DNA of 64,000 nt, taken from Desulfonatronum lacustre DSM 10312 (GTDB lineage Bacteria; Desulfobacterota; Desulfovibrionia; Desulfovibrionales; Desulfonatronaceae). The notes below the pieces were generated by a model that searched no databases, was not told the origin of the DNA, and worked only from the letters and a program-made list of their open reading frames with translations. Position numbers and translations under genes: made by a program. How positions within the stretch are numbered: position 1 is the first letter of the stretch; each line of letters begins with the position of its first letter. The stretch lies in assembly GCF_000519265.1 (NCBI RefSeq), contig NZ_KI912608.1:323665-387664 (forward strand). Reading direction: 5' to 3'. Shown here one piece after another: positions 37,992 to 46,021 of this stretch.

Positions 37992-40315
37992 GGCTGAAGA
38001 TCCTTGATGAGGGGTGAGGCCAGAGCAGGCCAAGCACCGCGCAGACGGTTCTCGCCACGATGAAAGCCCAGATAACTGTCCTTGCCGTAGTGGGTGATCC
38101 GTCGGGCCGTATCCGCCACGGCCTCGGCGTCTAGATCCGTGTCGGAGCTGAACAAGCCGATGACGCCTTGGTCCCATGCCGGGTGGGGCAGGACGAGAAA
38201 CAGGGTGTCCATTTCAACGGGACCCGCCGTGCTTGAACTGGGCTGCAAAGTTGGTTCCGGAGCTTTTTGGGCAGCTGTTTTTGCCTCCCCTTTTACGGGG
38301 ATGAGCGCAGAGCCCGCCATGTCTCCGGTTGCCGGGTGCTCCGCGTAGGCCTCGGGCAGGGCCGCCAGGGCACGTAAAGCCTCGGTGTGGGGTAGTCCGA
38401 AAAACAGCAGCTGGGACGCCCGTCTTGCCTCTTCCTGGGCTTCCCGTTCATGCAGGATGCGCGCCCCTGGCTGGTTCATGCTGCGCAGAAAACCGCGTAC
38501 GATCTCCTCTGGAACGTGGTCCATGGCGGTGCTTCGGATTACCAGCAAGTCGGATGCGCCCTTGATGCTGTTGACCGTCGGCGGGATTTCCTCCGGGGCC
38601 AGCAGGCGAAAAAGGTGGTGTTCCGGGTCCACCAGCAGACGCTGGGGAATGTCCGGGCTGATGAAGGACATCCTGGCCGTCCCGCCTTGGAGTTGTAGTG
38701 AGTGGGTCTGTGTTCCGGACGGCGTTTCCAGGTGCACGGGGACACTCAGGTCATAAAACGGAGCATTCTGGGCAAGCACGGCCTCCACCCGCCAGCCTTT
38801 GGTCTGCTCCGTGACATGAACGTCCTTTAGCCGCAGATCAGGTGCTCCCGGAGTCAGCAGCCACTGACGGGTAAAGGTTTCCCGGACCGGTGTGCCCCTG
38901 CTGTTCCCTTCGTGGTCCGGCCAGGTGTTCCATCCGGCAAGCTCAAAAGAATCGAACATATCCTGCCATGTGGCCTTCCGAAACAGCCATTGGTCATAAA
39001 AGGACCGCAGGGCGTCCCAGAATGCCTCCTCTCCCATCTGTTGGCGGATCATATGCACCAGGTACATGGCCTTGCCATAGCCCACCACCTGGGAAGCCGG
39101 ATCGGAGCGGGACAAAAAGCGGGCAACCGGGAAATCGGCTTGGCCGGCCGCCAGCAGGGCATAGTCCCGCAGAATGCGCACCCGGTATTCCCTGGCAGCC
39201 TCCGAGGATTCCTTCTCTTGGGCCAGATAGTCGGCCACGTAGGTCGTCAGGCCCTCGCTCCAATTGCCCTGACTGTAGTCCACAAATACACCGTTGCCCC
39301 ACCAGCAGTGGGCCACTTCATGGCGCAGGCTGGTTTCCGGAATGAACGGTAAACGCAGGATAGCCGAGCCCAACAACGTGTAGGAGGGCATGCCGAACCC
39401 GGACGGGAAGAAGTTTTCGACCACGGCGAAGTGATCAAAGGGGTAGGGGCCGTGGAGTTGCTCGTAGGTGGCCACATGTCGGGCAGCAGCTTCAAGGTAG
39501 ATCTGGGCCAGGTGGTCGCTGCCCGGGAAAAAATACGTGGAGATCGGCACGGAATCCGTCTTGAGCTGTTGTTGGACATACCGGCCGGCGGAAAGCGGCA
39601 TGCCCCGGCCGAGTTGGCCAACTTGCCAGCGGGAAATGCTCTGACCGTTCCGGTGCTCATGCCCCAGAAGCCGACCGGCGGTGACGGCCAGAATGCCCGC
39701 TGGGGCGACCACTTCCAGGTTGATGGGTGGATTCTGGTCCGAGGAGCGTGGGAACCACCCACTTTGACCTTGAAAGAAGACCCCTTGTTCGGTGATGGTG
39801 GCACTGACCCCGAACCCGGTATTGTCCGTGCTGAATTGGTGCAGGGGCACCGGGTCATGGAAGACTCCCGAATAGGTGATGGAAAGCCGCACGTCCTGGC
39901 CGACTTTGTTCATGCCGGGAGTGATCCGCAGCCGGCCGTTGGCGAATCGATGGGCCACGGGTTGACCGTCGAGGTGCACGGCATGCAGGTGCATTCGGGG
40001 ATGCAGGAAGTAGTCCAGGGTGGCCGAGGCCAGGGGAGCGTACCGAATGACACTTTGACCGTGCAAGGTGCCGGTGGAGAGGTCCAGCTCAACTCGCAGG
40101 TCATGGGCAGCAGTACTTGTGAATTGGTCTGGAGAGTACTTGGCCTGAACCGGGAAGGCGCAGAGGAACACCAGCAAGGCCAGCACCGCTGCCCATGCCC
40201 GGCATTGAGACAAACTTCGGGGTGTGGACAGTGCTGGAAGTGTTCTCCATCCCGGAAGTGCGGGAAATCCTTGATTGCTGGGGACTATATGCCGGTTGTG
40301 GCCCCCACGCGACAT
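37988..40315 (-). CDS. M1-family (gluzincin) aminopeptidase-like exported protein
   Basis: About 775 aa. A hydrophobic export segment (WAAVLALLVFLCAFPVQA) lies ~30 residues in, so the exact start is uncertain (ATG 40315; others at 40366 and 40372). A beta-sandwich domain is followed by the zinc site HEVAHCWWGN and the third ligand in WSEGLTTYVADY 18 residues later. The usual GAMEN exopeptidase motif is replaced by FGMPSYTLLG, so substrate handling may differ from classical aminopeptidase N. Coupled to the ChaN-like gene. Confidence 0.85.
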   Translation of the reverse strand: MSRGGHNRHIVPSNQGFPALPGWRTLPALSTPRSLSQCRAWAAVLALLVFLCAFPVQAKYSPDQFTSTAAHDLRVELDLSTGTLHGQSVIRYAPLASATLDYFLHPRMHLHAVHLDGQPVAHRFANGRLRITPGMNKVGQDVRLSITYSGVFHDPVPLHQFSTDNTGFGVSATITEQGVFFQGQSGWFPRSSDQNPPINLEVVAPAGILAVTAGRLLGHEHRNGQSISRWQVGQLGRGMPLSAGRYVQQQLKTDSVPISTYFFPGSDHLAQIYLEAAARHVATYEQLHGPYPFDHFAVVENFFPSGFGMPSYTLLGSAILRLPFIPETSLRHEVAHCWWGNGVFVDYSQGNWSEGLTTYVADYLAQEKESSEAAREYRVRILRDYALLAAGQADFPVARFLSRSDPASQVVGYGKAMYLVHMIRQQMGEEAFWDALRSFYDQWLFRKATWQDMFDSFELAGWNTWPDHEGNSRGTPVRETFTRQWLLTPGAPDLRLKDVHVTEQTKGWRVEAVLAQNAPFYDLSVPVHLETPSGTQTHSLQLQGGTARMSFISPDIPQRLLVDPEHHLFRLLAPEEIPPTVNSIKGASDLLVIRSTAMDHVPEEIVRGFLRSMNQPGARILHEREAQEEARRASQLLFFGLPHTEALRALAALPEAYAEHPATGDMAGSALIPVKGEAKTAAQKAPEPTLQPSSSTAGPVEMDTLFLVLPHPAWDQGVIGLFSSDTDLDAEAVADTARRITHYGKDSYLGFHRGENRLRGAWPALASPLIKDLQP

Positions 40316-40593
40316 TCGCGTATTCTTCCAACAGACTGGAAAGGGTGAATAACCCGTGATGTTCATGATCACCTTGCAATGATTGTATCGGCACGCGGTC
40401 GGCTGGTGGCGGGTGCAAAAACGTGATGCGCATCGGACAGTAGACAGGGAGTGAAAAGCAGGCGATGGTCAATATAAGCAGTTGGGATCACCACCTTCAT
40501 GGTAACGTCTCGTTTTTTCGTTGGGCGCGAAAGTCCAGGAACGGATTGCCTCCGGTGCAAAGCTTCCAGGGCAACGTTAGTGATTGCCACACC

Positions 40594-40708
40594 ATTTTTC
40601 AATCCTTGGGAGGGCAACATGCCGGTGGTGGCCATGCCGGCCGTGGGGCATCCGGCCGAAAACCCGGAGCAGCGGCCCAGAAAAGGCGTGGAGGATATTC
40701 TCCTGTAG
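40594..40708 (+). pseudogene. C-terminal remnant of a nitroreductase-family gene
   Basis: The reading frame NPWEGNMPVVAMPAVGHP followed by AENPEQRPRKGVEDILL matches the C-terminus of nitroreductase-family flavoproteins (typically ...LPLGYPAE-PRPRPRRPLEEIV). Only the last ~38 residues are recognisable. The frame opens at ATG 40499, but residues before position ~30 do not resemble the family and no FMN-binding N-terminal part is present in the window. A terminator-like hairpin follows. Confidence 0.5.
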
Positions 40709-40736
40709 TCTTTGCCCAACGTGTTGAATGGACGCG

Positions 40737-40784
40737 GAAAGCCGCCGAAGCGCCGGGAGAGCGTTTCGGCGGCTTTCATTTTTT
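40737..40784 (+). terminator. Terminator-like hairpin after the nitroreductase remnant
   Basis: GAAAGCCGCCGAA (40737-40749) pairs with TTCGGCGGCTTTC (40765-40777); then A and a run of six T. A proper rho-independent terminator left over from the decayed gene, possibly also insulating the convergent DsrC-like gene. Confidence 0.75.
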
Positions 40785-40861
40785 CGGAAGCTTCCCGCCG
40801 GAATTTTTCGATTCCGGCTCGAAAAGTGGCGGGCATTGAAGCCGCGGGGTTCGTGCGAAAT

Positions 40862-41224
40862 TTATTGGGCGGAGATAAGTCGGTAAAACTTGTGATCCTT
40901 GTCCACGGCTTCGGAGAAGACGGTTTCCGGTTTGGGCAATCCCGCGGCTTTCCAGGCCAGCAAGGGATCCAGGAACTGCTCACGGACGCACTCCTTGGGT
41001 TGGTGCAGGTTCTTGCAGACCGCCTGCAAAATCGGGAAGGCGTTGAACTTCTGGAAATAGTCGCGCAGAAATTGAAGCATGGCCAACGTCTGCTCGTTCA
41101 GTTCAGGACCTCCATGGTGCTTGAGAATCGCCTTGGCCACATCTTCGTTCCAACATTTCGGATTAAGCAAAAAACCGTCCTGGTCCACTTCACAGCTTTT
41201 ACCGTTCAATTCGAGCTGGGGCAT
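40862..41224 (-). CDS. DsrC/TusE-family sulfur-relay-like protein without the C-terminal cysteine arm
   Basis: 120 aa. The N-terminal ELNGKSCEVDQDGFLLNPKCWNED and the helix LRDYFQKFNAFPILQAVCK follow the DsrC fold, and AWKAAGLPKP matches the end of the core. In canonical DsrC, GLPKP runs into a CysB-CysA tail; here it continues ETVFSEAVDKDHKFYRLISAQ with no Cys, so the trisulfide chemistry used in sulfite reduction is not possible in the same way. Two cysteines appear elsewhere (AVCKN, KECVR). Start chosen by AAAGGAG before ATG 41224. Confidence 0.8.
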   Translation of the reverse strand: MPQLELNGKSCEVDQDGFLLNPKCWNEDVAKAILKHHGGPELNEQTLAMLQFLRDYFQKFNAFPILQAVCKNLHQPKECVREQFLDPLLAWKAAGLPKPETVFSEAVDKDHKFYRLISAQ

Positions 41225-41349
41225 ACGAATCTCCTTTCCAGAATTGGTGTTCAAGAGGGATTTGGTTTTGTACTCCGCACCTCCTGCGTAAAATATTCAC
41301 CACGATTCGGCAAGGGCCACTTCAGTTTACGGCGTGGTGACGACCCGCC

Positions 41350-42951
41350 TCAGTCCTCTTCCGGCCAATCCCGTGCCAGTTCCACCAGTATCCGCACGCC
41401 GAAGCCGGTTCCTCCGGCGATGCCGTGGTCGCCTTTTTTCTTGGCAAAGGCCGGGCCGGCGATGTCCAGGTGGACCCATGGGGTGTTCTCCGGGACGAAA
41501 CGCTGCAGGAACAGGGCCGCGTGGATCGCGCCGCCTTCTCTCGCGCCGACGTTTTTCAGGTCCGCGACTTCGCTTTTCAGCTCATCCTTGTAGTCTTCCC
41601 AGAGCGGCATGGGCCAGCAGGGCTCGCCGACCCGCTCGCCGATGCGTCGGACCTGTTGGGCCAGCGACTCCGGCGCGGCAAAGGCCCCGGCGATGCGCGG
41701 GCCCAGGGAGACCACCATGGCTCCGGTCAGGGTGGCCAGGTCCACGATGCCCAGCGGATCGTAACGTTTGCTGTAAGCCAGGACGTCGCAGAGCAACAAA
41801 CGGCCTTCGGCGTCGGTGTTGATGATTTCCACGGTTTTGCCGGAACAGGTTGTGACCACGTCTCCAGGCTTGACCGCCTTGGGGCCGGGAAGGTTCTCGG
41901 TGCAGGGGATGATCCCCACCACCCGACGCTGGTCGTCGCCGTTTTGGCCCAGGCGGCCATGGACCTCGAAAAAGCCGAGCACTGCCGCGGCCCCGCCCAT
42001 GTCCCCCTTCATCTCCTCCATGCTCTGGCTGGGCTTGAGGGAAATCCCGCCGGTGTCAAAGGTGATCCCCTTGCCGATCACCACCAAGGGCTTTTTTTGG
42101 TCCTTGGGGCCAGGCTTATCAGTTGTACCGGGCGTGCCGGGCGTGCCGGGCGCAGCGGGGGCGTTGGGGTGCGTGTCCAGAATGATCAGCCGGGCCTGTT
42201 CCCGGCTGGCTTGGCAGACAGCGGCATACGCCCCCATGCCCAGGGCTTCGATTTGGTCCGCGTCCATGACCTCCACGCCGAAACCGTGTCGCGTGGCCAG
42301 GTTCCGGGCCGTCTCGGCCAGGTATTCCGGGGTGGCCAGGTTGGCGGGCATGTTCACCAGGTCCCTGGCCAGGTTCAGCCCGTGACCCGTTGCCAGAGCC
42401 TTGTCCAAACGATCCTTCAGGTATGCGGCCGCTTGGTCGTTCACCTGGTCGTCCAGCAGGAAGCGTAGCTTTGGGGGCTGGCTGGAGGACTCGTCTTTCT
42501 CCGTCTTCAGTCTCTCAAAGCGGTACACGGCCGTCATGGCGGCGCAGGCCGTCTCCTCCACTGCCTGCGCGAGATCCAAAGCCGTGTCCGCCAGGACGTT
42601 GGTATTCAGGCCGATGTCGCTCAGTCGCAAGTCCATGGCGCAGCCTACGGCCGCGGCCACGGCCCGGCGCAGTTCCCGCGGCCCGAAGTTCTTGCGCTCG
42701 CCCAGCCCCACCAGGATCACGGCCGGGGAAGCGGTGCCGCTTGGCGGGAAAAAATAGCGCACGGACTTCGCTTTTCCGGAAAAGGCGGCCAAGCCGTTGT
42801 TCCCGGCCAACCAGCCGCCTTGCGCGGCTAACCAGGTCTCTAGGCCAGGCCAAGTCCGCAAGTCGGGCGATTTCTCAGTTTTTTTTTCGAACACGAAAAA
42901 GACCAAGGCTTCGCCGTCGAACTCGCCCTGGAATCGTAAGTTGATATCCAT
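41350..42951 (-). CDS. pepA: Leucyl aminopeptidase, M17 family
   Basis: 533 aa. Catalytic NTDAEGRLLL and the metal-binding GKGITFDTGGISLKP are intact; the C-terminal half is strongly conserved, the N-terminal macro-like half divergent. Two small insertions relative to the family core are visible, one a Pro/Gly/Thr repeat (APGTPGTPGTTDKPG) before the catalytic domain's central strand. Cytosolic peptide turnover. 125 bp upstream of the DsrC-like gene. Confidence 0.93.
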   Translation of the reverse strand: MDINLRFQGEFDGEALVFFVFEKKTEKSPDLRTWPGLETWLAAQGGWLAGNNGLAAFSGKAKSVRYFFPPSGTASPAVILVGLGERKNFGPRELRRAVAAAVGCAMDLRLSDIGLNTNVLADTALDLAQAVEETACAAMTAVYRFERLKTEKDESSSQPPKLRFLLDDQVNDQAAAYLKDRLDKALATGHGLNLARDLVNMPANLATPEYLAETARNLATRHGFGVEVMDADQIEALGMGAYAAVCQASREQARLIILDTHPNAPAAPGTPGTPGTTDKPGPKDQKKPLVVIGKGITFDTGGISLKPSQSMEEMKGDMGGAAAVLGFFEVHGRLGQNGDDQRRVVGIIPCTENLPGPKAVKPGDVVTTCSGKTVEIINTDAEGRLLLCDVLAYSKRYDPLGIVDLATLTGAMVVSLGPRIAGAFAAPESLAQQVRRIGERVGEPCWPMPLWEDYKDELKSEVADLKNVGAREGGAIHAALFLQRFVPENTPWVHLDIAGPAFAKKKGDHGIAGGTGFGVRILVELARDWPEED

Positions 42952-43317
42952 TGATCCTCCTGAGGTGAATGCTCCAAAAAACCTATTTCCGTAGCGCGAA
43001 CCATGCTTTCCGTCCAGTCGTGCGATTTCGTCCGCACGGGAAAAGCGGTTCGGAATTCTTTTTCATCCCAGCGTATTGAGAAAAAACACCGTATCCATGG
43101 AAAAAGGCGAGGGTTGCTTCCGGGCAGGCAGGGTTATGAGCACGATGTCTTTGTTTTTTCCGGGAAAAAGTCGGAAATATCCTCGATTATCAACATTGCG
43201 AAGGTGCAATCATCCGGTTACGAACAGATTTCCCTCGAAAACACCCTTCCTCTCACTCCATTGCTCCGGACAATCCCGATCCGCACCGGAGCGTGTCCAC
43301 TCCATGAGGAGATGATC
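42952..43317. other. Intergenic region between divergent pepA and 3D-domain genes
   Basis: 366 bp without a convincing gene; an open frame across it lacks domain similarity. It should hold both promoters. GAGGAG at 43305-43310 is the ribosome-binding site of the downstream gene. Confidence 0.45.
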
Positions 43318-43968
43318 ATGCGCTACGCTCTGCCCCTCATTATTGTTCTGGCCCTGATGAACCTTTACCACGTGCTCAAACCCGTGGACGGGGTCGGCGG
43401 GCAGCCGGCGGTCCTGACCAAGGAGTACCGGTTCAGCCTGGAGAAGGACCTCGAACTGCTCAAGGCCCAGGACGAAATCCTGATCCTCAAGATGCTCCTC
43501 AACGGCTACCGGGAGAACAAGGGAAACCGGGAAAAAGAGCTGGGCAAGCTTCTTGAGGAAAATTTCGTACTTAAACAGATGATCAACGGCTATCGGGACG
43601 CCAACACCCATCGATTACGCCTGACCGCGTACACGGCCCGGCCCGAGGAATGCAACGACGACGTGGACAACACCGCGATCATGCAGACTCCGGTTTCCGG
43701 CTGGACCGTGGCCGTCTCCCGTGACTTGAAGGGCTGGCTGGGCAAACGGGTCTATATCGAGGGCTTCGGTGTCCGCCTGGTCAACGACCTGATGAACGCC
43801 CGCTACACCAACGCCATCGACGTCCTGGTGGCGGACGTGCCCACGGCCAAACGGATCGGCGTCAGAAAAAACGTCCTGGTAACCCTGGTGGAGCCGCTGG
43901 CAACGGACGTCACGGACCTGGATCGGGAATTGGTGGCCTTGTTCAGCAAAGGCTCGCGTATGGAATGA
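43318..43968 (+). CDS. Membrane-anchored 3D-domain (double-psi barrel) protein
   Basis: 216 aa. One N-terminal membrane anchor (ALPLIIVLALMNLYHVL), a coiled coil with two similar blocks (ILKMLLNGYRENKGN and VLKQMINGYRDANTH), then a 3D domain with three conserved aspartates (LTAYTARPEEC, RVYIEGFGVRLVNDLM, NAIDVLVAD). Such domains occur in peptidoglycan lytic or resuscitation-type proteins. ATG 43318 fits the GAGGAG site and the anchor. Confidence 0.8.
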   Translation: MRYALPLIIVLALMNLYHVLKPVDGVGGQPAVLTKEYRFSLEKDLELLKAQDEILILKMLLNGYRENKGNREKELGKLLEENFVLKQMINGYRDANTHRLRLTAYTARPEECNDDVDNTAIMQTPVSGWTVAVSRDLKGWLGKRVYIEGFGVRLVNDLMNARYTNAIDVLVADVPTAKRIGVRKNVLVTLVEPLATDVTDLDRELVALFSKGSRME

Positions 43969-43977
43969 CGGCGATTG

Positions 43978-44928
43978 TCAGGCAGTCAAAGCGCGGACGT
44001 GCGCCAGCGCGGCGAGGGCCATGGAGTGGAGGTCGTAGCCGCCTTCCAGCAGGGAGACGATGCGTCCCTGAGCGCCGTTTTTGTCGGCGATGTCCCGGAC
44101 AATGGTGGTCAGCTCAGTGAAGTCGTCCGGGTGCAGGCGGAATCCACCCAGCGGGTCGGCCTCCAGGGCGTCGAAGCCGGCGGAGATCAGCACCAGTTCC
44201 GGCTGGAAGTCACGGGCCGCGGGCAGGAGGCGTTCCAGGAACGCCTCGCGGATCGGAGCAAGGCCGGTGCCGTACGGGAAGGGGCAGTTGATGGTGAAGC
44301 CCTCTCCGGCGCCGTCGCCGGTTTCGTGGGCCGCGCCGGAGTAGGGGTACCAGTTGCTTTGGTGGGTGCTGAAGAACAGGACGGACGGGTCGTCGTAGAA
44401 AATTTCCTGGGTGCCGTTGCCGTGATGCACGTCCCAGTCCACGATCAGGATCCGCTCCAGCCCATGGGCGATCTGGGCGTGACGGGCGGCCAGGGCCACG
44501 TTGTTGAAGAGGCAGAAGCCCATGCCTTGTTTGGGGCGGGCGTGGTGGCCCGGGGGGCGGACCACGCAGAAGACGCTCTTTACGTCTCCCTGGAGCACCG
44601 CGTCCACGGCGGTCATAGCTCCCCCGGCGGCATGCACCGCCGCGTCCCAGGAACCGGGGCCGACGTTGGTGTCTGGAAATCCCAGGCTGCGACGGCCTTC
44701 CTGGATGCGTCGCCGAACCAGGTCAATATATCCGGGGCCGTGGCAAGAGGCGAGTTCCTTCTCCGTCGCCGGCCGAGGGCGCAACCGCGGAAGTCCCGCG
44801 GTTTCCCGATCCTCTTCCAGGGCGCGGACCAGGGCCGTGTAGCGCATCGCGCTCTCCGGATGCCCGGCCCCGGCGTCGTGGACCGCGAAAACCGGGTCGT
44901 ACAGCAGGGCCGTGGTCATGGACCGCAT
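43978..44928 (-). CDS. Histone-deacetylase-family (class II-like) deacetylase
   Basis: 316 aa. RPPGHHARP, DWDVHHGNGTQEIF and the zinc and catalytic motifs SAGFDALEADPLGG and LEGGYDL are all intact. Bacterial members act on acetylpolyamines, acetoin-derived compounds or acetyl-lysine; substrate not determinable here. Lies 32 bp after purE, likely in one transcript. Confidence 0.92.
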   Translation of the reverse strand: MRSMTTALLYDPVFAVHDAGAGHPESAMRYTALVRALEEDRETAGLPRLRPRPATEKELASCHGPGYIDLVRRRIQEGRRSLGFPDTNVGPGSWDAAVHAAGGAMTAVDAVLQGDVKSVFCVVRPPGHHARPKQGMGFCLFNNVALAARHAQIAHGLERILIVDWDVHHGNGTQEIFYDDPSVLFFSTHQSNWYPYSGAAHETGDGAGEGFTINCPFPYGTGLAPIREAFLERLLPAARDFQPELVLISAGFDALEADPLGGFRLHPDDFTELTTIVRDIADKNGAQGRIVSLLEGGYDLHSMALAALAHVRALTA

Positions 44929-44960
44929 GGAAGCTCGTTTCTCATGTCGTCGCGACGCGA

Positions 44961-45470
44961 TCAGCCCGTGCTGCCGGGATGCCGGGTGCGCAGATCAGCC
45001 GCGGCCTTTTCCACTCCGTCGATCATCTTCCGCCGATTCGCGTGCAGCTTTTCAGCCAGTTCCGGATCATCCAGAGCCAGAATCTGGGCGGCCAGCCAGG
45101 CGGCGTTGCGCGCCCCGGCGCTGTCCAGGGCCACGGTGCCCACGGGAAAGCCGGGAGGCATCTGGACCGTGGCCAGCAGCGCGTCCAGTCCGCCCAGGGA
45201 CGAGGCGGTCAAGGGCACGCCGAGCACGGGACGGGTGGTTTTCGCGGCCACGGCCCCGGCCAAGTGAGCGGCCATGCCCGCCGCGCAGATGAACACCTTG
45301 CAGCCCTGATCCTCCAGCTCCCGAACCAGCCGCTGCACCCGCTCCGGGGTCCGGTGGGCCGAGGCCACGGTGAACAGGTGCGGAATGCCCAGGGAACCGA
45401 GCACTTCGGCACAGGGGGCCATCTTGTCTTCATCCGAGATGCTGCCCATGAAAATGGCGACTTTGGTCAT
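44961..45470 (-). CDS. purE: N5-carboxyaminoimidazole ribonucleotide mutase
   Basis: 169 aa. MGSISDEDKMAPCAEVL, SAHRTPERV, AAGMAAHLAGAVAAKTTRPV and the GLDALLATVQMPPGFPVGTVAL segment are the class I PurE fingerprint. De novo purine synthesis step 6. purK is not adjacent. Confidence 0.95.
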   Translation of the reverse strand: MTKVAIFMGSISDEDKMAPCAEVLGSLGIPHLFTVASAHRTPERVQRLVRELEDQGCKVFICAAGMAAHLAGAVAAKTTRPVLGVPLTASSLGGLDALLATVQMPPGFPVGTVALDSAGARNAAWLAAQILALDDPELAEKLHANRRKMIDGVEKAAADLRTRHPGSTG

Positions 45471-45587
45471 ATCAAGGCTCCTTAGTGTTTTTTTGGGGGG
45501 GAGGTGAAAGAAAAACCGCGTTGCCGCATCCGATAAAAATACCGACGAACGTTCCGCCGAGCATTTATCCAGATACGATCAACGCGG

Positions 45588-45641
45588 TCAAGAATACGTG
45601 TGACGAGCTGCTCCAGGGCGAAAATGGACGGTGAAGTTCAT
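45588..45641 (-). pseudogene. Truncated toxin start coupled to the Phd-type antitoxin
   Basis: The antitoxin stop overlaps an ATG (ATGA) from which MNFTVHFRPGAARHTYS is read before a TGA. A shifted frame continues with basic residues (RVDRIWINARRNVRRYFYRM) to about 45495. The overlap is characteristic of antitoxin-toxin pairs, so this is interpreted as a decayed ParE/RelE-like toxin. Confidence 0.4.
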
Positions 45642-45892
45642 TGTCCCAGGCTGAGTTGCTTCTTGAGTTCGCCCCAAGGCACGTCCTCGCCCGCTTCCGC
45701 GAGAACGTTTCGGGCCTGCCCCACATCCAGACGGTCTTCCAGCAACTCAAGAAGCTCCAGGTCCTCCAGCGGAACCATCGCGGCTATTCTTTTTCCATGC
45801 CGGGTGAGGACGACGCGTTCCTTGGCATAGCTCGTCCGGTTCAACAGATCCGCGAAGTGATCTCTTGCCTGCGCGGTGGTAAGTGTCTCCAT
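45638..45892 (-). CDS. Phd/YefM-family antitoxin, apparently orphan
   Basis: 84 aa. TLTTAQARDHFADLLNRTSY, then KERVVLTRHGKRIAAMVPLEDLELL, is the N-terminal DNA-binding fold of Phd/YefM antitoxins. An inverted repeat TTGTAC-N5-GTACAA at 45912-45928 lies just upstream, matching the TGTAC core recognised by YefM proteins. The toxin that should follow is broken. Confidence 0.85.
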   Translation of the reverse strand: METLTTAQARDHFADLLNRTSYAKERVVLTRHGKRIAAMVPLEDLELLELLEDRLDVGQARNVLAEAGEDVPWGELKKQLSLGQ

Positions 45893-45911
45893 CGGTCCAT
45901 TCCTGCTTTTT

Positions 45912-45928
45912 TTGTACAAAAAGTACAA
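45912..45928 (-). promoter_or_regulatory. TTGTAC-N5-GTACAA operator of the Phd-type antitoxin
   Basis: Perfect 6+6 palindrome 20 bp upstream of the antitoxin ATG. It shares TTGTAC/GTACAA with the operator of the YefM-YoeB module at 63358. E. coli YefM is known to bind TGTACA-type palindromes. Confidence 0.65.
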
Positions 45929-46021
45929 GTGAGCCGTGATCTGGTCAAGCCCACCCGAACACGTTCAGTAAACAGCTTGTTCGGGCGGGCATTCAGCTCC
46001 CGCGGAAGAGATCGTGAGGAA

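Noticed and set aside
40465-40839. 124-codon open frame overlapping the nitroreductase remnant
   Set aside because: Runs through the terminator hairpin and has no similarity; the remnant lies in a different frame.
42983-43317. N-terminal extension of the 3D-domain protein
   Set aside because: The membrane anchor and ribosome-binding site fix the start at 43318; the upstream stretch has no domain similarity.
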